Shown: positions 35,352 through 44,604 of the stretch, piece by piece
Layout of the letters: each line of letters begins with the position of its first letter
Numbering within the stretch: position 1 is the first letter of the stretch
DNA from: Methanoregulaceae archaeon PtaB.Bin056
GTDB lineage: Archaea; Halobacteriota; Methanomicrobia; Methanomicrobiales; Methanospirillaceae
Direction of reading: 5' to 3'
DNA length: 64,000 nt
Assembly (NCBI GenBank): GCA_002067095.1
Contig: MVQD01000087.1
Span: 1 to 64,000, forward strand
Program-made: the position numbers and the translations under genes
Notes under the pieces: generated by a model
Database searches by the model: none
The model's input: only the letters and a program-made list of their open reading frames with translations
What the model was told of the DNA's origin: nothing

Positions 35352-37110
35352 TGCAGTTCTCCTTGTTGCGCCCGGATGGGACGTTCCGTACTGCAAGGTA
35401 TTCTTTTCCGGCTGCTTCCAGGTCGATGAGGAAGTCTTCGAGGGACGGGTATCGGTCGGCCGGGTTGACGGCGAGGCAGCGCCCGATGACCGGGTCGAAC
35501 ATGAAAAGACAGGAGTCATCGGCAAAGAAAGGCCCGGCTCTCCCGGAGAGCCGCTCTTTTGCCACCTCGGCGATGCTCTCGCCGGGGAAGGGCAGCACTC
35601 CTGTCAGGAGCTGGAATAAGATGATCCCAAGCTGGTAGATGTCGGTCTTCTCCGTCGTCCTGCCAAACCTTCCGGGATCGAGCTGCTCCGGGGCCGCGTA
35701 GGCGAGTGAGAATCCGTGGAGGGTGGTCTCTGCAGGGACGCCGTCGTTTTGCGACAGCCCCCAGTCTCCAATCTTAGGCTCCCCTTCTGCGGTGAGGAGG
35801 ATATTGCCTGGTTTGAGGTCGCGGTGGATCACGCCGCGGCCGTGCGCAAACGTGAGGGCGGCTGCGACTTTCCTTACAAGGGACACGGCTCTGGCCGGGT
35901 CCATGGGAAGCGTGATGCCCTCGAGGCTCCCGGGAAGGTACTCCATCTCGACGAATGGCACAGGGAGGATATTGGCGGCGTTGACCCGGACAATACCCGG
36001 ATGGACGAGTGTCCTCCAGACGTTCATCTCCCGAAGCATCGATCTCCCGGTCTGCTGGTCGGGCCTTATGGGTACCTTGACGGCAACCATCACCCCGTCG
36101 TCCCTGCGCCGCGCGGAGAATACCCTGGCAATTCCCCCCTGGTGGAGAAAACGGGCATCGAAGTACCTCGATGAGAGTTCCGGCGGAAAGGAGTGAACGG
36201 ATTCTGCGGGTTCATCCTCAAAGAGCATCGTGTCGGTGTAGGCGGGTGCCTCCTGGCGGGGATGCTTCCAGGGGAGATATGCCTGAATGGCAATGAGGCA
36301 GAGTCCGGCGAGAAATGTCGCAGGGGGGACCGGGCTTTGCGAAGGGATTACGGGGACAAGGAGGAACGCTCCGAATACGGTGAGACCTGCCGCGAGGAAT
36401 GCAGTGTGCACGATCAAGCCCATCTTCCGTTCAAGTGTGCAGAAGGATGAGTACGCCATCCCTGCCGATGAGATCGCGCCGTACACAAGGAGGAACCCTC
36501 CCGCGACAATCCAGACAGTTTCCTGGCCCGAAGAGACGGATCCCGGGATCCCGGACGCGACAAATGACAGGCTCTCCAGGAAGAAGAGAGATCCGACCAG
36601 CGCGTGGGATGCAGCGACCGCCCTGCGCCATGGCCCCCACCAGGGGGTAGTGTTTCCCGGGGCCTTCGTCTCCCGCGAGCGGAGGACGAGGAAGAGAAAG
36701 CCGCAGACGGCTACCAGGGCAAGGATAAGAAGGGTGGAGAAGAAGGCTCCCGTCGCCGTATCCCCTTCCTTTCCGTCTCCGGGGACGGCGCTCTCATTGG
36801 AGGTGGGAGAGGGCGAGACCGCAGTGAAGACAGGAGCGGGGGATTCTGCAGGCGGGGGTGTGAAGACCCGGGTCTGCGTGGCCGTGAACGTGGGAGTCGG
36901 GTGGACCGTGGTGAACGGATTTGGGAAAACGGGACCATCTCTCTCTGCGATATCCCTGTACTTCTCCTGGATTGCCCGGGTCTTCTCGATGAGGTCCGTT
37001 GGTATGCCCCTTGACGCATTTCTGTCGTATGTTATCGCTGCCGGGCAGAGCGTCCCGGCTATCACGGTGCCGGTGAGCAGGATGGCGATGAGAAGGCCGA
37101 TCTTCCTCAA
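35332..37110 (-). CDS. Membrane Ser/Thr protein kinase (Hanks type)
   Basis: A 592-residue protein. An N-terminal signal or anchor helix is followed by a proline/threonine-rich external stretch (about 60-110), about five membrane helices (120-290), then a cytoplasmic kinase domain (about 315-565). Kinase motifs: lysine in MVAVKVP, catalytic loop HRDLKPGNILL, APE loop YAAPEQLDPG, and DIYQLGIILFQLLTG. The metal-binding DFG reads DWG (KIGDWGLS), a tolerated but unusual change. It overlaps its neighbours on both sides: the FHA regulator by 4 bp and DUF362 by 20 bp. Confidence 0.9.
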   Translation of the reverse strand: MRKIGLLIAILLTGTVIAGTLCPAAITYDRNASRGIPTDLIEKTRAIQEKYRDIAERDGPVFPNPFTTVHPTPTFTATQTRVFTPPPAESPAPVFTAVSPSPTSNESAVPGDGKEGDTATGAFFSTLLILALVAVCGFLFLVLRSRETKAPGNTTPWWGPWRRAVAASHALVGSLFFLESLSFVASGIPGSVSSGQETVWIVAGGFLLVYGAISSAGMAYSSFCTLERKMGLIVHTAFLAAGLTVFGAFLLVPVIPSQSPVPPATFLAGLCLIAIQAYLPWKHPRQEAPAYTDTMLFEDEPAESVHSFPPELSSRYFDARFLHQGGIARVFSARRRDDGVMVAVKVPIRPDQQTGRSMLREMNVWRTLVHPGIVRVNAANILPVPFVEMEYLPGSLEGITLPMDPARAVSLVRKVAAALTFAHGRGVIHRDLKPGNILLTAEGEPKIGDWGLSQNDGVPAETTLHGFSLAYAAPEQLDPGRFGRTTEKTDIYQLGIILFQLLTGVLPFPGESIAEVAKERLSGRAGPFFADDSCLFMFDPVIGRCLAVNPADRYPSLEDFLIDLEAAGKEYLAVRNVPSGRNKENCNGSADR

Positions 37111-37913
37111 CGCGCTTCACTCCTTTCCCCCTGTCCGGGATCCCCGTCAGAGAGGTAGAGGAGGGAGACGCCGAACTCTCCCATGGAGAGCGAGATCTGG
37201 TCTCCGTCCCTGGCAGTGACTTTGATTCGGTCCCCGATCCTCTTTCCATTGAGATACGTGCCCCCGGTACTCCCGCAGTCCTCGACAAGGCACCTGCCAT
37301 TGATGACGGAAATCAGGGCATGAGGCCTTGAAATCCGGGTCAGTGACCTGTAGGAGGGGGGGAATGCCACGATCACGCATCCCGGCAACTCTATTGTCCT
37401 GCCATCTTCTGCTCTCCCGAGCGCGATGGCATGAGAAGAGAGGGGGATTACCTTCTGGTCCCATTCCCCACCGATGATGACGAGGACCCTTCCCGGAGAT
37501 CCGAACTCTTCGGCGATCCGCCGTCTCACTCCCGATACCTGCTCCCGCATTCCCTCTGCCCGGACCTGAGGGGGCAACGCCGAGAGGACCCCAAGGTCCC
37601 TCTGCAGCCTCTGGATGACCCCCGGCACCGGTGAATATTCCCACGCGGGGTGGATGCCCCTGGACGTCTCTCTCCCAAGGCCCGGGCGCCTGGTGACAAG
37701 GCCTGCAGAGAGGAGTCTCTCCAGGTGTCTCTTGGTATTCTCGTAACTGGTTTCAGTCTCGATAGAGAGTGAGCGTGCGTCCATGGCCCTGCGCTCAAGG
37801 AGGCGGAGGATGCGAAGCCGGGTGCTGTTGGCGAGGACCTCGAGGTACTCCGACAGCTCCTCCAGGAACTCCTCGTCATCGGCAGTCAGTATGGTGCCCG
37901 GCCCCTCTGCCAT
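37107..37913 (-). CDS. Winged-helix regulator with FHA domain
   Basis: A 268-residue protein. Residues 12-95 form an ArsR-like winged helix (VLANSTRLRILRLLERR, then SYENTKRHLERLLSAGLV). A helical linker follows, and the C-terminal 100 residues are an FHA domain (IALGR, SRPHALISV, EDCGSTGGTYLNGKRI), which binds phosphothreonine. The ATG at 37913 has GGAGGAG six bases upstream. As first gene of the kinase operon it is the obvious candidate to be phosphorylated or to bind a phosphorylated partner, turning a surface signal into transcription. Its DNA targets are unknown. Confidence 0.87.
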   Translation of the reverse strand: MAEGPGTILTADDEEFLEELSEYLEVLANSTRLRILRLLERRAMDARSLSIETETSYENTKRHLERLLSAGLVTRRPGLGRETSRGIHPAWEYSPVPGVIQRLQRDLGVLSALPPQVRAEGMREQVSGVRRRIAEEFGSPGRVLVIIGGEWDQKVIPLSSHAIALGRAEDGRTIELPGCVIVAFPPSYRSLTRISRPHALISVINGRCLVEDCGSTGGTYLNGKRIGDRIKVTARDGDQISLSMGEFGVSLLYLSDGDPGQGERSEAR

Positions 37914-38068
37914 GCAACACTCCTCCCGCACACCATTCCTGTAGGTGAGTTTGGCAGGGGTTTCTCAAGAGGGTGCCGGTCGGCATATCCCTCACCCTCA
38001 ACCCCCCCGTCATCCCGGCAAAGAACCGTTCTGCCTTTGGTTTCCGCTGAGGGGGGGCGGTCAGGGGT

Positions 38069-38536
38069 TCAGACGCCCTGCGGTGCAAAGGAGAGCGATG
38101 CCGAATTGATGCAGTATCGGGTCCCGGTTGGGGGAGGCCCGTCGTCGAAGACATGTCCAAGGTGCGCGTCGCACCGTGCGCACAGGACCTCGGTCCTCTG
38201 CATCCCATAACTCCAGTCGCGTGCGAAACGGACATTCGCCGGATGAACCGGGGCACGGTAACTCGGCCACCCGGTCCCGGAATCGAACTTGTCCCTGGAA
38301 GAAAAGAGATCAGTTCCGCAACAGACACAGCGGTAAAGCCCTGCATCGTGATGATCGTGATAGGCTCCCGAGAACGCTCCTTCAGTCCCTTTCAGCCTTG
38401 TCACGCGGAACTGCTCATCCGAAAGCCTCTTTTGCCATTCTTCCCGGGACAGGGTCACCCGCTCCACGAATTCAAGCCTACCCGTCGCGACGGAGAAGAC
38501 CTGGACGCGGCAGGGGGCATCGGGGGAATCGTTCAT
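38069..38536 (-). CDS. msrB: Peptide methionine-R-sulfoxide reductase MsrB
   Basis: A 155-residue enzyme that reduces methionine-R-sulfoxide in proteins. Zinc ligands CVCC and CARC, substrate motif [10 protein letters not shown] and catalytic cysteine in RYCINSASL are all present. It diverges from the STAS gene. A TATA-like CCATTTATACA at about 38563-38573 lies 30 bp upstream of the start on its strand. In strict anaerobes it serves oxygen exposure repair. Confidence 0.95.
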   Translation of the reverse strand: MNDSPDAPCRVQVFSVATGRLEFVERVTLSREEWQKRLSDEQFRVTRLKGTEGAFSGAYHDHHDAGLYRCVCCGTDLFSSRDKFDSGTGWPSYRAPVHPANVRFARDWSYGMQRTEVLCARCDAHLGHVFDDGPPPTGTRYCINSASLSFAPQGV

Positions 38537-38651
38537 GCAGTATGGACGCTTCTCCTTTCTCCTGTATAAATGGGGTGATCATGGCAGCCGAAAGACCACG
38601 AATGCTTTTAAGTCGCTCGCCCTAACCCCTGAGGGTAAGGTGATGCAGCCA

Positions 38652-39953
38652 ATGGAGATCGCAGAGAAAAAGGAGAGCGGCGTGGTGGTGCTGGTGTGCC
38701 GGGGGAGAATGGATGGTCACGGTGCGATGGTCCTTGACCAGGCAGCAAAAGGGGCCCTGCATGACGATGACCGGTCTCTCGTGCTGGACATGAAGGACGT
38801 CCCCTATCTCTCAAGCGCCGGAATCAGGGTCATGCTCGCCCTGCAGAAGAGACTGCGTGAGCGCGGCGGGAAAGTGGCACTCGCTGGGACTGGCGATTTC
38901 CCCAAAAAAGTCCTTGAGATGGCAGGTTTTCTCTCGATCTTTCCAGACTACCCCACCGTGGAAGAGGCCGTGCGCGTCCTGGGGAGGGCAGAGGAGAGGG
39001 CCTCACTCCTTGCCGACCTGCAATCGCCCTCATTTGAGAAGAACGGGGCACGAATCAGCATCGAGCAGGGTTCCCGGCGGCACTCAGCACTGCGGCTGTG
39101 GGGAGACCTTGATGCGGTGCTGCATTCCCGCATCGAGGCGGAAAAGATTGCCGTGATCCCCTTCAGTGGGATAGAATATGCGCTTGGGCTGGGGGCGCTT
39201 GGCAAGAACGCCGAAGAAGTCCTTCCGTTCCTGGGAGAGATGGTGGTGCTCCACGGCTCACTTGTCTGGCTGCCCACGGATGGGAATGATACCCCCGATT
39301 TCTTCACCCCGGTCAAGGACACCGGAGAGGTCAGGATCTTTTCGGGATACTCTCTCTCACTGGAGGGGCCGTTTTACGAGTTCATCATCTTTGAGAGCAT
39401 TTCGCGGGAGGGCATGCCCCTTCGGGAGATCTCCCGCATACTCCTCGAGAGGGCAAGGGAACATTACCCCGACTTTAAGGGTGTACTGGGTGTGGCATGG
39501 TGGGCAGTCCTCGAGGGCCTGCAGAGCCAGGGAGTGAGCCGGTCCCCTGTGAGGGAACATGCGCCGCCCACGGGCGTCTCGATCATGGATCCTTCCGTGT
39601 ACGACTTGTGGTTTGAGCATGAGACCACGCCCAGGTACCGGGGCGACACCATGGTCGGCTTTGGGGTGCTTGCCGACCTCACACTCGCAGGCCAGCACTT
39701 TGATTCGCCAACCCTTGATGCGTTCTTTGGGCCGCATGAGACGGCACACGGGGGAGAGGCCCGGGTATTCAGCCATACTCACGGTGTGGTCTTCAGGAAC
39801 GTCGCATACGACCCGGCCGCATCGTTCGAGGGCCAGGTGAAGAAGATCCTCGCGCAGGGAGAGTTCGTGGATATGCGCCACCTCCTGGATGAGACAAGGA
39901 TCCGGAAGGCCAAGATAGGGATAGCCCCGGTCGCACGCCTCCTCACGAACTGA
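38652..39953 (+). CDS. STAS domain protein with a novel C-terminal domain
   Basis: A 433-residue protein. Residues 1-105 are a STAS domain like anti-sigma antagonists (LVLDMKDVPYLSSAGIRVML, with the serine pair of the phospho site). The remaining 325 residues, including VIPFSGIEYALGLGALGKNA, a WWAVLEG stretch and a histidine-rich part (HETAHGGEARVFSHTHGVVF), match nothing I recognise. The ATG at 38652 lies seven bases after GGTGAT, a better fit than ATG 38643. A TATA-like CTTTTAAG is at about 38605. Archaea lack bacterial sigma factors, so the partner must differ. Confidence 0.8.
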   Translation: MEIAEKKESGVVVLVCRGRMDGHGAMVLDQAAKGALHDDDRSLVLDMKDVPYLSSAGIRVMLALQKRLRERGGKVALAGTGDFPKKVLEMAGFLSIFPDYPTVEEAVRVLGRAEERASLLADLQSPSFEKNGARISIEQGSRRHSALRLWGDLDAVLHSRIEAEKIAVIPFSGIEYALGLGALGKNAEEVLPFLGEMVVLHGSLVWLPTDGNDTPDFFTPVKDTGEVRIFSGYSLSLEGPFYEFIIFESISREGMPLREISRILLERAREHYPDFKGVLGVAWWAVLEGLQSQGVSRSPVREHAPPTGVSIMDPSVYDLWFEHETTPRYRGDTMVGFGVLADLTLAGQHFDSPTLDAFFGPHETAHGGEARVFSHTHGVVFRNVAYDPAASFEGQVKKILAQGEFVDMRHLLDETRIRKAKIGIAPVARLLTN

Positions 39954-40086
39954 AATTCCCCATTCCTGGTTTTTTTTTAAAAAACCCGCCCACGCAGGGA
40001 CAACTCTCAAGGGATCAGTTGCCTTCACTTCGAGGAGGAGATTGGGAGAACGACGAGGAAAAAAGAGAGATGGCCGGCCTCTACGT

Positions 40087-40959
40087 TCAGGGCCTTCTCG
40101 ATACAAAAAGCAGCCCGGCAACAGCCAGGGCCCCTGCCAGGACCAGCGGCGACAACGCTGCCCTCGTGCTTCCGGGCACAGGTGTCCCGGGGTTCAGGGT
40201 CTCGCTCACCAGGGTATTTCCTCCACCCGTGACCTGGACTGCGGATATCGCGTCCTGGAACCCCTCGCTTGAGAGGGTCACCGAGTGGCTTCCGGAGGGG
40301 ATATCGCTGAGCACAAGCGGAGTCACCCCCTTGAACTGCCCGTCGAGGAAGACGGATGCGCCCGCGGGGACAGATTCAAAAGTGACAGACCCGAGTGGCA
40401 CTGGCTGCAGGGTAAGCGGAACTCTCATCACGTCGTTCCTGGCGACATTGAGCACCTGTTCTGCGGGCTGGTACCCCTCCTTCGTCACCCTCACCGTATG
40501 CTTGCCGGGGACCACGTTGTAGATGATCAGGATTCCCGTGGGCGGTACATCTCCCGCAGGTTCTCCGTCCCAGGTGACCTTTGCATCGGGGGGACTGACC
40601 AGCAGGTGCACCCTGCTGTATTCGACAATGGGCATCGCAGACATTGTGACATAGATATGCAGGACCTGGCCCTTTGCGGGCACCGAGTTGATGACACCAT
40701 TGTAGGTGTAATACCCCTCTTTCTGGAAAGAATACGTCCGGTAGGGAGTTCCCGATGCAAAGGCAGGGAGGTCCAGGAGCCCGCCCTTGATCACTCCCAT
40801 CATCTGGCCATCAACATACACCTCGGCGCCCTCGACATTCCCATGGAACCGGTATATTCCGGCATCTCCTGCCGCGAGAGTATCGGCCTCCACGCAGAAC
40901 GGGATCAAGAACGTGAGAATGGCACACAGAACCAAAGATTTCAGATATGAACGCTGCAT
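40087..40959 (-). CDS. Secreted PEGA-domain surface protein
   Basis: A 290-residue protein with a signal peptide (cleavage near residue 24), three PEGA-like repeats (GAEVYVDGQMMG, GEPAGDVPPTG...GKHTVRVTKEGYQ, GASVFLDGQFKG...GSHSVTLSSEGFQ) and a C-terminal membrane helix (about 268-285) ending in basic residues. PEGA repeats occur in surface-layer and cell-wall-linked proteins. The ATG at 40959 follows GGTGGAG. Likely TATA: ATTTAAAT at 41003-41010. Confidence 0.85.
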   Translation of the reverse strand: MQRSYLKSLVLCAILTFLIPFCVEADTLAAGDAGIYRFHGNVEGAEVYVDGQMMGVIKGGLLDLPAFASGTPYRTYSFQKEGYYTYNGVINSVPAKGQVLHIYVTMSAMPIVEYSRVHLLVSPPDAKVTWDGEPAGDVPPTGILIIYNVVPGKHTVRVTKEGYQPAEQVLNVARNDVMRVPLTLQPVPLGSVTFESVPAGASVFLDGQFKGVTPLVLSDIPSGSHSVTLSSEGFQDAISAVQVTGGGNTLVSETLNPGTPVPGSTRAALSPLVLAGALAVAGLLFVSRRP

Positions 40960-41271
40960 ACACTCCACCAATCAACTATATATATGTGGGGGGAGCGGCG
41001 ATATTTAAATGTATCAGTTCTCCTGCTGTACTACCCAGATTTTTTTCGTCCGCACTTCCTAAAAAACCCCCTTGGAGAAGGACAACCCCGACTTCCCGGG
41101 TGAGAAAAATTGCGTTCACCTGGATGCGTCTATCCCCGCGAGGTATCCTTGAGGAAGGTCTTTTTAATTGACCCGGAAGCAAGAATTCCCCTGCAGGGAG
41201 GATAAAGGAATTATCGGAATTGAAGCTTCAAGTATTCCTGGGTAAGAGAGAACAATGGAGTGATACTGGTG
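40960..41271. other. Divergent promoter region between PEGA protein and zinc-ribbon gene
   Basis: Holds AT-rich TATATATAT (40977-40985) and ATTTAAAT (41003-41010) on the PEGA side and CTTTTTAAT-like sequence near 41158-41167 on the other. No open frame with coding signs is seen. Confidence 0.45.
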
Positions 41272-41433
41272 ATGAAACGCAACAGTGGTGGCAGGGGAGG
41301 ACGTGGCGGAGATTCCATGCCCGGCTCCGTGTGCGTGTGCCCGGTATGCGGTTTCCGGATGGATCGCCCACCGGCCGCTCCCTGTTACACCCTGCGCTGT
41401 CCCCGCTGTGAAGCTCAGATGGTCCCAGGGTGA
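41272..41433 (+). CDS. Small glycine-rich zinc-ribbon protein
   Basis: A 53-residue protein: a glycine/arginine-rich head (RNSGGRGGRGGDSMPG) and a zinc ribbon with CVCPVCGFRM and LRCPRCEAQMV, plus one more cysteine (PAAPC) before the second knuckle. This layout recurs in many methanogens and other anaerobes, in which the function is unknown. Start ATG 41272 follows GGAGTGAT by seven bases. It lies between tRNA-His and the PEGA gene. Confidence 0.7.
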   Translation: MKRNSGGRGGRGGDSMPGSVCVCPVCGFRMDRPPAAPCYTLRCPRCEAQMVPG

Positions 41434-41504
41434 GAACGCGTGAAGGGGAACGAAGATGCGCGAAGGAAATGACGGGGTGGCACAAGGTCAGGAAGGATGA
41501 ATAA

Positions 41505-41577
41505 GGCCAGGGCCGAGACTCGAACCCGGGTCGGGGGATCCACAGTCCCCTAGGATAACCAACTACCCCACCCTGGC
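41505..41577 (-). tRNA. tRNA-His (GUG anticodon)
   Basis: Minus strand: acceptor GCCAGGG/CCCTGGC, anticodon arm GGGGA-CTGTGGA-TCCCC giving GUG, T arm CCGGGTTCGAGTCTCGG region and discriminator C. The base before position 1 is U, so the required G-1 is not encoded and must be added after transcription. Confidence 0.93.
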
Positions 41578-41794
41578 AGGATGTACCCTCCTTTATTTCA
41601 CTCCGTCACTCTTTAATATATCTCCCTCCCCATTCCTCAACTCCCCCGGGATCTCCGGTGCGTATTTAATTCCTGGTGATACATAACATTGCGCAGTTGA
41701 TGCATGGGGGACGACGGCGGGCATCACCTGTCCGCGGCGACTGGTGCCGATCCCGCCGGTATCCGTTCGGACCATCCCCTTGAGGTGGAGGAGA

Positions 41795-43570
41795 ATGACA
41801 CAGAAGAAAAATATCAGGACGCCTATCGTCTGCGTGCTCGGCCACGTAGACCACGGCAAAACATCGCTCCTTGACCGTATCAGGGGATCATCTGTGGTGA
41901 GCACAGAGGATGGCGCAATCACGCAGCATATCGGGGCAACCATCGTTCCTATCGATGCAATCAGGAAGATGAGCGGGAGCATGGAGAAGGTCGCGCTCAA
42001 TGTCCCTGGCCTGCTCTTCATCGATACGCCCGGCCATCATGCCTTCACCACCCTGAGGGCAAGGGGGGGAGCACTTGCGGATATGGCGATCGTCGTCGTG
42101 GATATCACCCAGGGATTCCAGCCGCAGACAATCGAGGCTCTCCAGATCCTTCGCACTTACAAGACGCCCTTTGTCATTGCGGCGACAAAAATCGACCGAA
42201 TTCACGGATGGAGGGTGCACAGGGATGAGGCGTTCCTGGCCAGTTTCTCAAAACAGAATGACAGGGTGAAGGAACTTGTGGAGACCCGGCTCTACGAGAT
42301 CGTCGGGGAGCTCTCGGACCTCGGGTTCTCGGGGGAACGCTTTGATCGGGTCTCCGATTTCAGAAGAAACCTGGCAATTGTCCCTGTCAGCGCCCATACA
42401 GGAGAAGGGATCGCAGAGATCCTGATGGTGATGATCGGGCTTGCACAGCGGTACATGGAGCAGGAACTCTCGCTCTCCGCCGAAGGCCCGGGAATGGGAA
42501 CGATTCTCGAGGTGAAGGAGGAGAAGGGGCTAGGGACCACCCTCGATGTCATCCTCTACGACGGTCGTCTCTCGGTAGGCGACGAGGTTGCGGTTGCAAA
42601 GCATGACGGCATCGTCGTAACCAAGGTACGGGCGCTGCTGCAGCCCCGCCCCCTCAAGGAGATCCTGGTCGAGGACCGTTTTGAGCGGGTACGGGCAGTC
42701 ACGGCAGCCGCGGGGATCAAAGTGAGTGCCCCGAACCTGGAAGGTGCAATCGCAGGCTCCCCTATACAGGTGATAAGGGGCAACCAGGAGGAGGTGATTG
42801 CCAGGATCAGGAAGGAGATGGAGGAGGTGAATGTCCACCTCTCGCCAGAGGGGGTGATCATCAAGGCAGACACCATCGGGGCGCTCGAGGCCCTCTGCAA
42901 GGAGCTCGAGGAGAAAGAGATCGGGGTGCTGAGGGCTGAAGTGGGCGCGGTGAGCCGCCATGACCTCATCGATGCCGAGACCATCAAGAACCCGTATTAC
43001 CGGGCACTCATCGCCTTCTCAACCCCTCTCCTCCCTGACGCAGCAGAGATGGTGAAGGAGCCGGGGTTTCCGGTCAAGGTCTTCGAAGGCAGGGTGATCT
43101 ACAAACTGGTGGATGAGTATATCCAGTGGAAGGAGGAATTGAAGAGGAAGACCGAGCAGCAGCGTTTCGAGCAGATTATCCACCCGGCAAAGATACGGGT
43201 CCTTCCCCATTGCATATTCCGCCAGAGCAACCCCGCGGTGGTGGGTGTCCGGGTACTGGGCGGGACGCTGCGCACCGATGTGAACCTCATCCAGCCTGAC
43301 GGCAAGAAGGTGGGCCACCTCAAGTCGATCCAGTTGAACCAGGAGACGATCCGGGAAGCCCAGACGGGCGCGGAGGTGGCAATCTCTATTGAAGGAGCGA
43401 CGGTGGGAAGGCAACTCGACGTGGAGGACGATCTCTTCGTGGATATCCCCGAACGCCACGTGAAAGTCCTCGAAAAAGAGATGATCTCCCATCTGCCGGT
43501 TCATACCCAGGAGATCCTGGGGGAATTCACCGCGATGAGACGGAGGGAGAACCCCTTCTGGGGAAAGTAG
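41795..43570 (+). CDS. infB: Translation initiation factor aIF5B
   Basis: A 591-residue GTPase that joins the ribosomal subunits. GTP motifs: VLGHVDHGKTSLLD, switch II DTPGHHAF and the NKxD equivalent ATKID. Domains II to IV follow, with HPAKIRVLPHCIFRQ in domain IV. The ATG at 41795 follows GGAGGAG; the frame upstream is unconserved. No intein is present, unlike in some archaeal copies. Confidence 0.95.
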   Translation: MTQKKNIRTPIVCVLGHVDHGKTSLLDRIRGSSVVSTEDGAITQHIGATIVPIDAIRKMSGSMEKVALNVPGLLFIDTPGHHAFTTLRARGGALADMAIVVVDITQGFQPQTIEALQILRTYKTPFVIAATKIDRIHGWRVHRDEAFLASFSKQNDRVKELVETRLYEIVGELSDLGFSGERFDRVSDFRRNLAIVPVSAHTGEGIAEILMVMIGLAQRYMEQELSLSAEGPGMGTILEVKEEKGLGTTLDVILYDGRLSVGDEVAVAKHDGIVVTKVRALLQPRPLKEILVEDRFERVRAVTAAAGIKVSAPNLEGAIAGSPIQVIRGNQEEVIARIRKEMEEVNVHLSPEGVIIKADTIGALEALCKELEEKEIGVLRAEVGAVSRHDLIDAETIKNPYYRALIAFSTPLLPDAAEMVKEPGFPVKVFEGRVIYKLVDEYIQWKEELKRKTEQQRFEQIIHPAKIRVLPHCIFRQSNPAVVGVRVLGGTLRTDVNLIQPDGKKVGHLKSIQLNQETIREAQTGAEVAISIEGATVGRQLDVEDDLFVDIPERHVKVLEKEMISHLPVHTQEILGEFTAMRRRENPFWGK

Positions 43571-43734
43571 TCTTTAATAGATCTTTCATCCAATTTCATA
43601 GGTACTTCATGGAGGCTCGGGCCAGGCCCGGAGAATATGCCTGCCGGCTGTGAGTCCGGGGAAGGGAGAACCTGTGACCTGGCGCATTGCCAGGTGGACT
43701 GAACCGGATACCGTAACGAAGGAGAGATGAGATT

Positions 43735-44139
43735 ATGGCAGAGTTCAAGATCGTCCTGTCTGACCAGAAGACGGGCAGGGCATACAAAGTCGATGTGAGC
43801 GGCGGGGCGGCCGGTGCACTGGTCGGGAAACGGATCGGTGACGAGATTGATGCAAGTTCAATGGGACTGCCCGGGTACCGTATGGAGATCACAGGGGGTT
43901 CCGACAGGAACGGGACTCCTGCACGCAGGAACCTTCCTGTCGCAGGGAGAAAGAAGCTTCTCCTCTCGGGAGGGGCAGGGTTCAAGCCCGTCATGGAAGG
44001 ACAGCGCCGGAGGAAGACCCTGAGGGGGAACGAGATCACGGCTGATTTCGTCCAAATCAATGCAAAGGTCACCGCCTATGGCGACAAAGCACTCGAAGAG
44101 TACTTTGCGAAACCCGCTGCCGAAGAGAAGAAAGAATAA
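43735..44139 (+). CDS. rps6e: Ribosomal protein S6e
   Basis: A 134-residue archaeal S6e of the small subunit, beginning FKIVLSDQKTGRAYKVDVSG with the conserved GKRIGDEIDAS and GGSDRNGTPARRN. It is of normal archaeal length, lacking the eukaryotic phosphorylated tail. A GGAG site precedes the ATG; a TATA-like CTTTAATAG lies at 43571-43580 after the aIF5B stop, giving it its own promoter. Confidence 0.96.
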   Translation: MAEFKIVLSDQKTGRAYKVDVSGGAAGALVGKRIGDEIDASSMGLPGYRMEITGGSDRNGTPARRNLPVAGRKKLLLSGGAGFKPVMEGQRRRKTLRGNEITADFVQINAKVTAYGDKALEEYFAKPAAEEKKE

Positions 44140-44604
44140 TCACTCGTTTTTTAACAGGTGCTCCCTCAACGCGGGAAGCAGGTCACGGAACTCTACCCCG
44201 TAGCGTTTTGCCATGAGCACCGCTGCCGCTTCCTGCCTTAAGTTTCCACCGAACCGGTCCTGCACCAGCATGTTCAATTCCGCGACCAGCTGGCCCCTGG
44301 AGACTCCTGCCTGATGGGAGATCCGGAGGAGGAGATCGTCGACCGGGTCAGAACGCTCGAATACGGAGGATCCAGGCTTGTATCCAAGTGGGATCTCGAC
44401 CGTGGCGACATCGAAGAGCGGCCTGATCATGTCCCCTTTCATCTCGATGAGCCCCTCTTCTTCAGCCCTCGCGATGAGCATATTGGCCTGTTCGATTCCC
44501 ATCCAGTGCTGCTTGAACGAGAGAAAATACACGACCTCGTTCTTCTTCAACTGGTCCCTGCGGGCATGGCGAAAGGGGGCTGCGATTGTAATGGTGAGGC
44601 TCAT
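44140..44604 (-). CDS. DUF2240 family protein
   Basis: A 154-residue soluble protein of an archaeal family of unknown function. Seen: an N-terminal helical region (PFRHARRDQLKKNEVVYFLSF), WMGIEQANMLIARAEEEGLI resembling a winged helix, and a C-terminal helical part (LNMLVQDRFGGNLRQEAAAVLMAKRYG). The DNA- or RNA-binding look is inference. Its stop abuts that of S6e (convergent, adjacent). Confidence 0.8.
   Translation of the reverse strand: MSLTITIAAPFRHARRDQLKKNEVVYFLSFKQHWMGIEQANMLIARAEEEGLIEMKGDMIRPLFDVATVEIPLGYKPGSSVFERSDPVDDLLLRISHQAGVSRGQLVAELNMLVQDRFGGNLRQEAAAVLMAKRYGVEFRDLLPALREHLLKNE

Noticed and set aside
41795-43570. Intein in aIF5B (and in RtcB at 54827-56266)
   Set aside because: Both proteins have normal length with continuous motifs.
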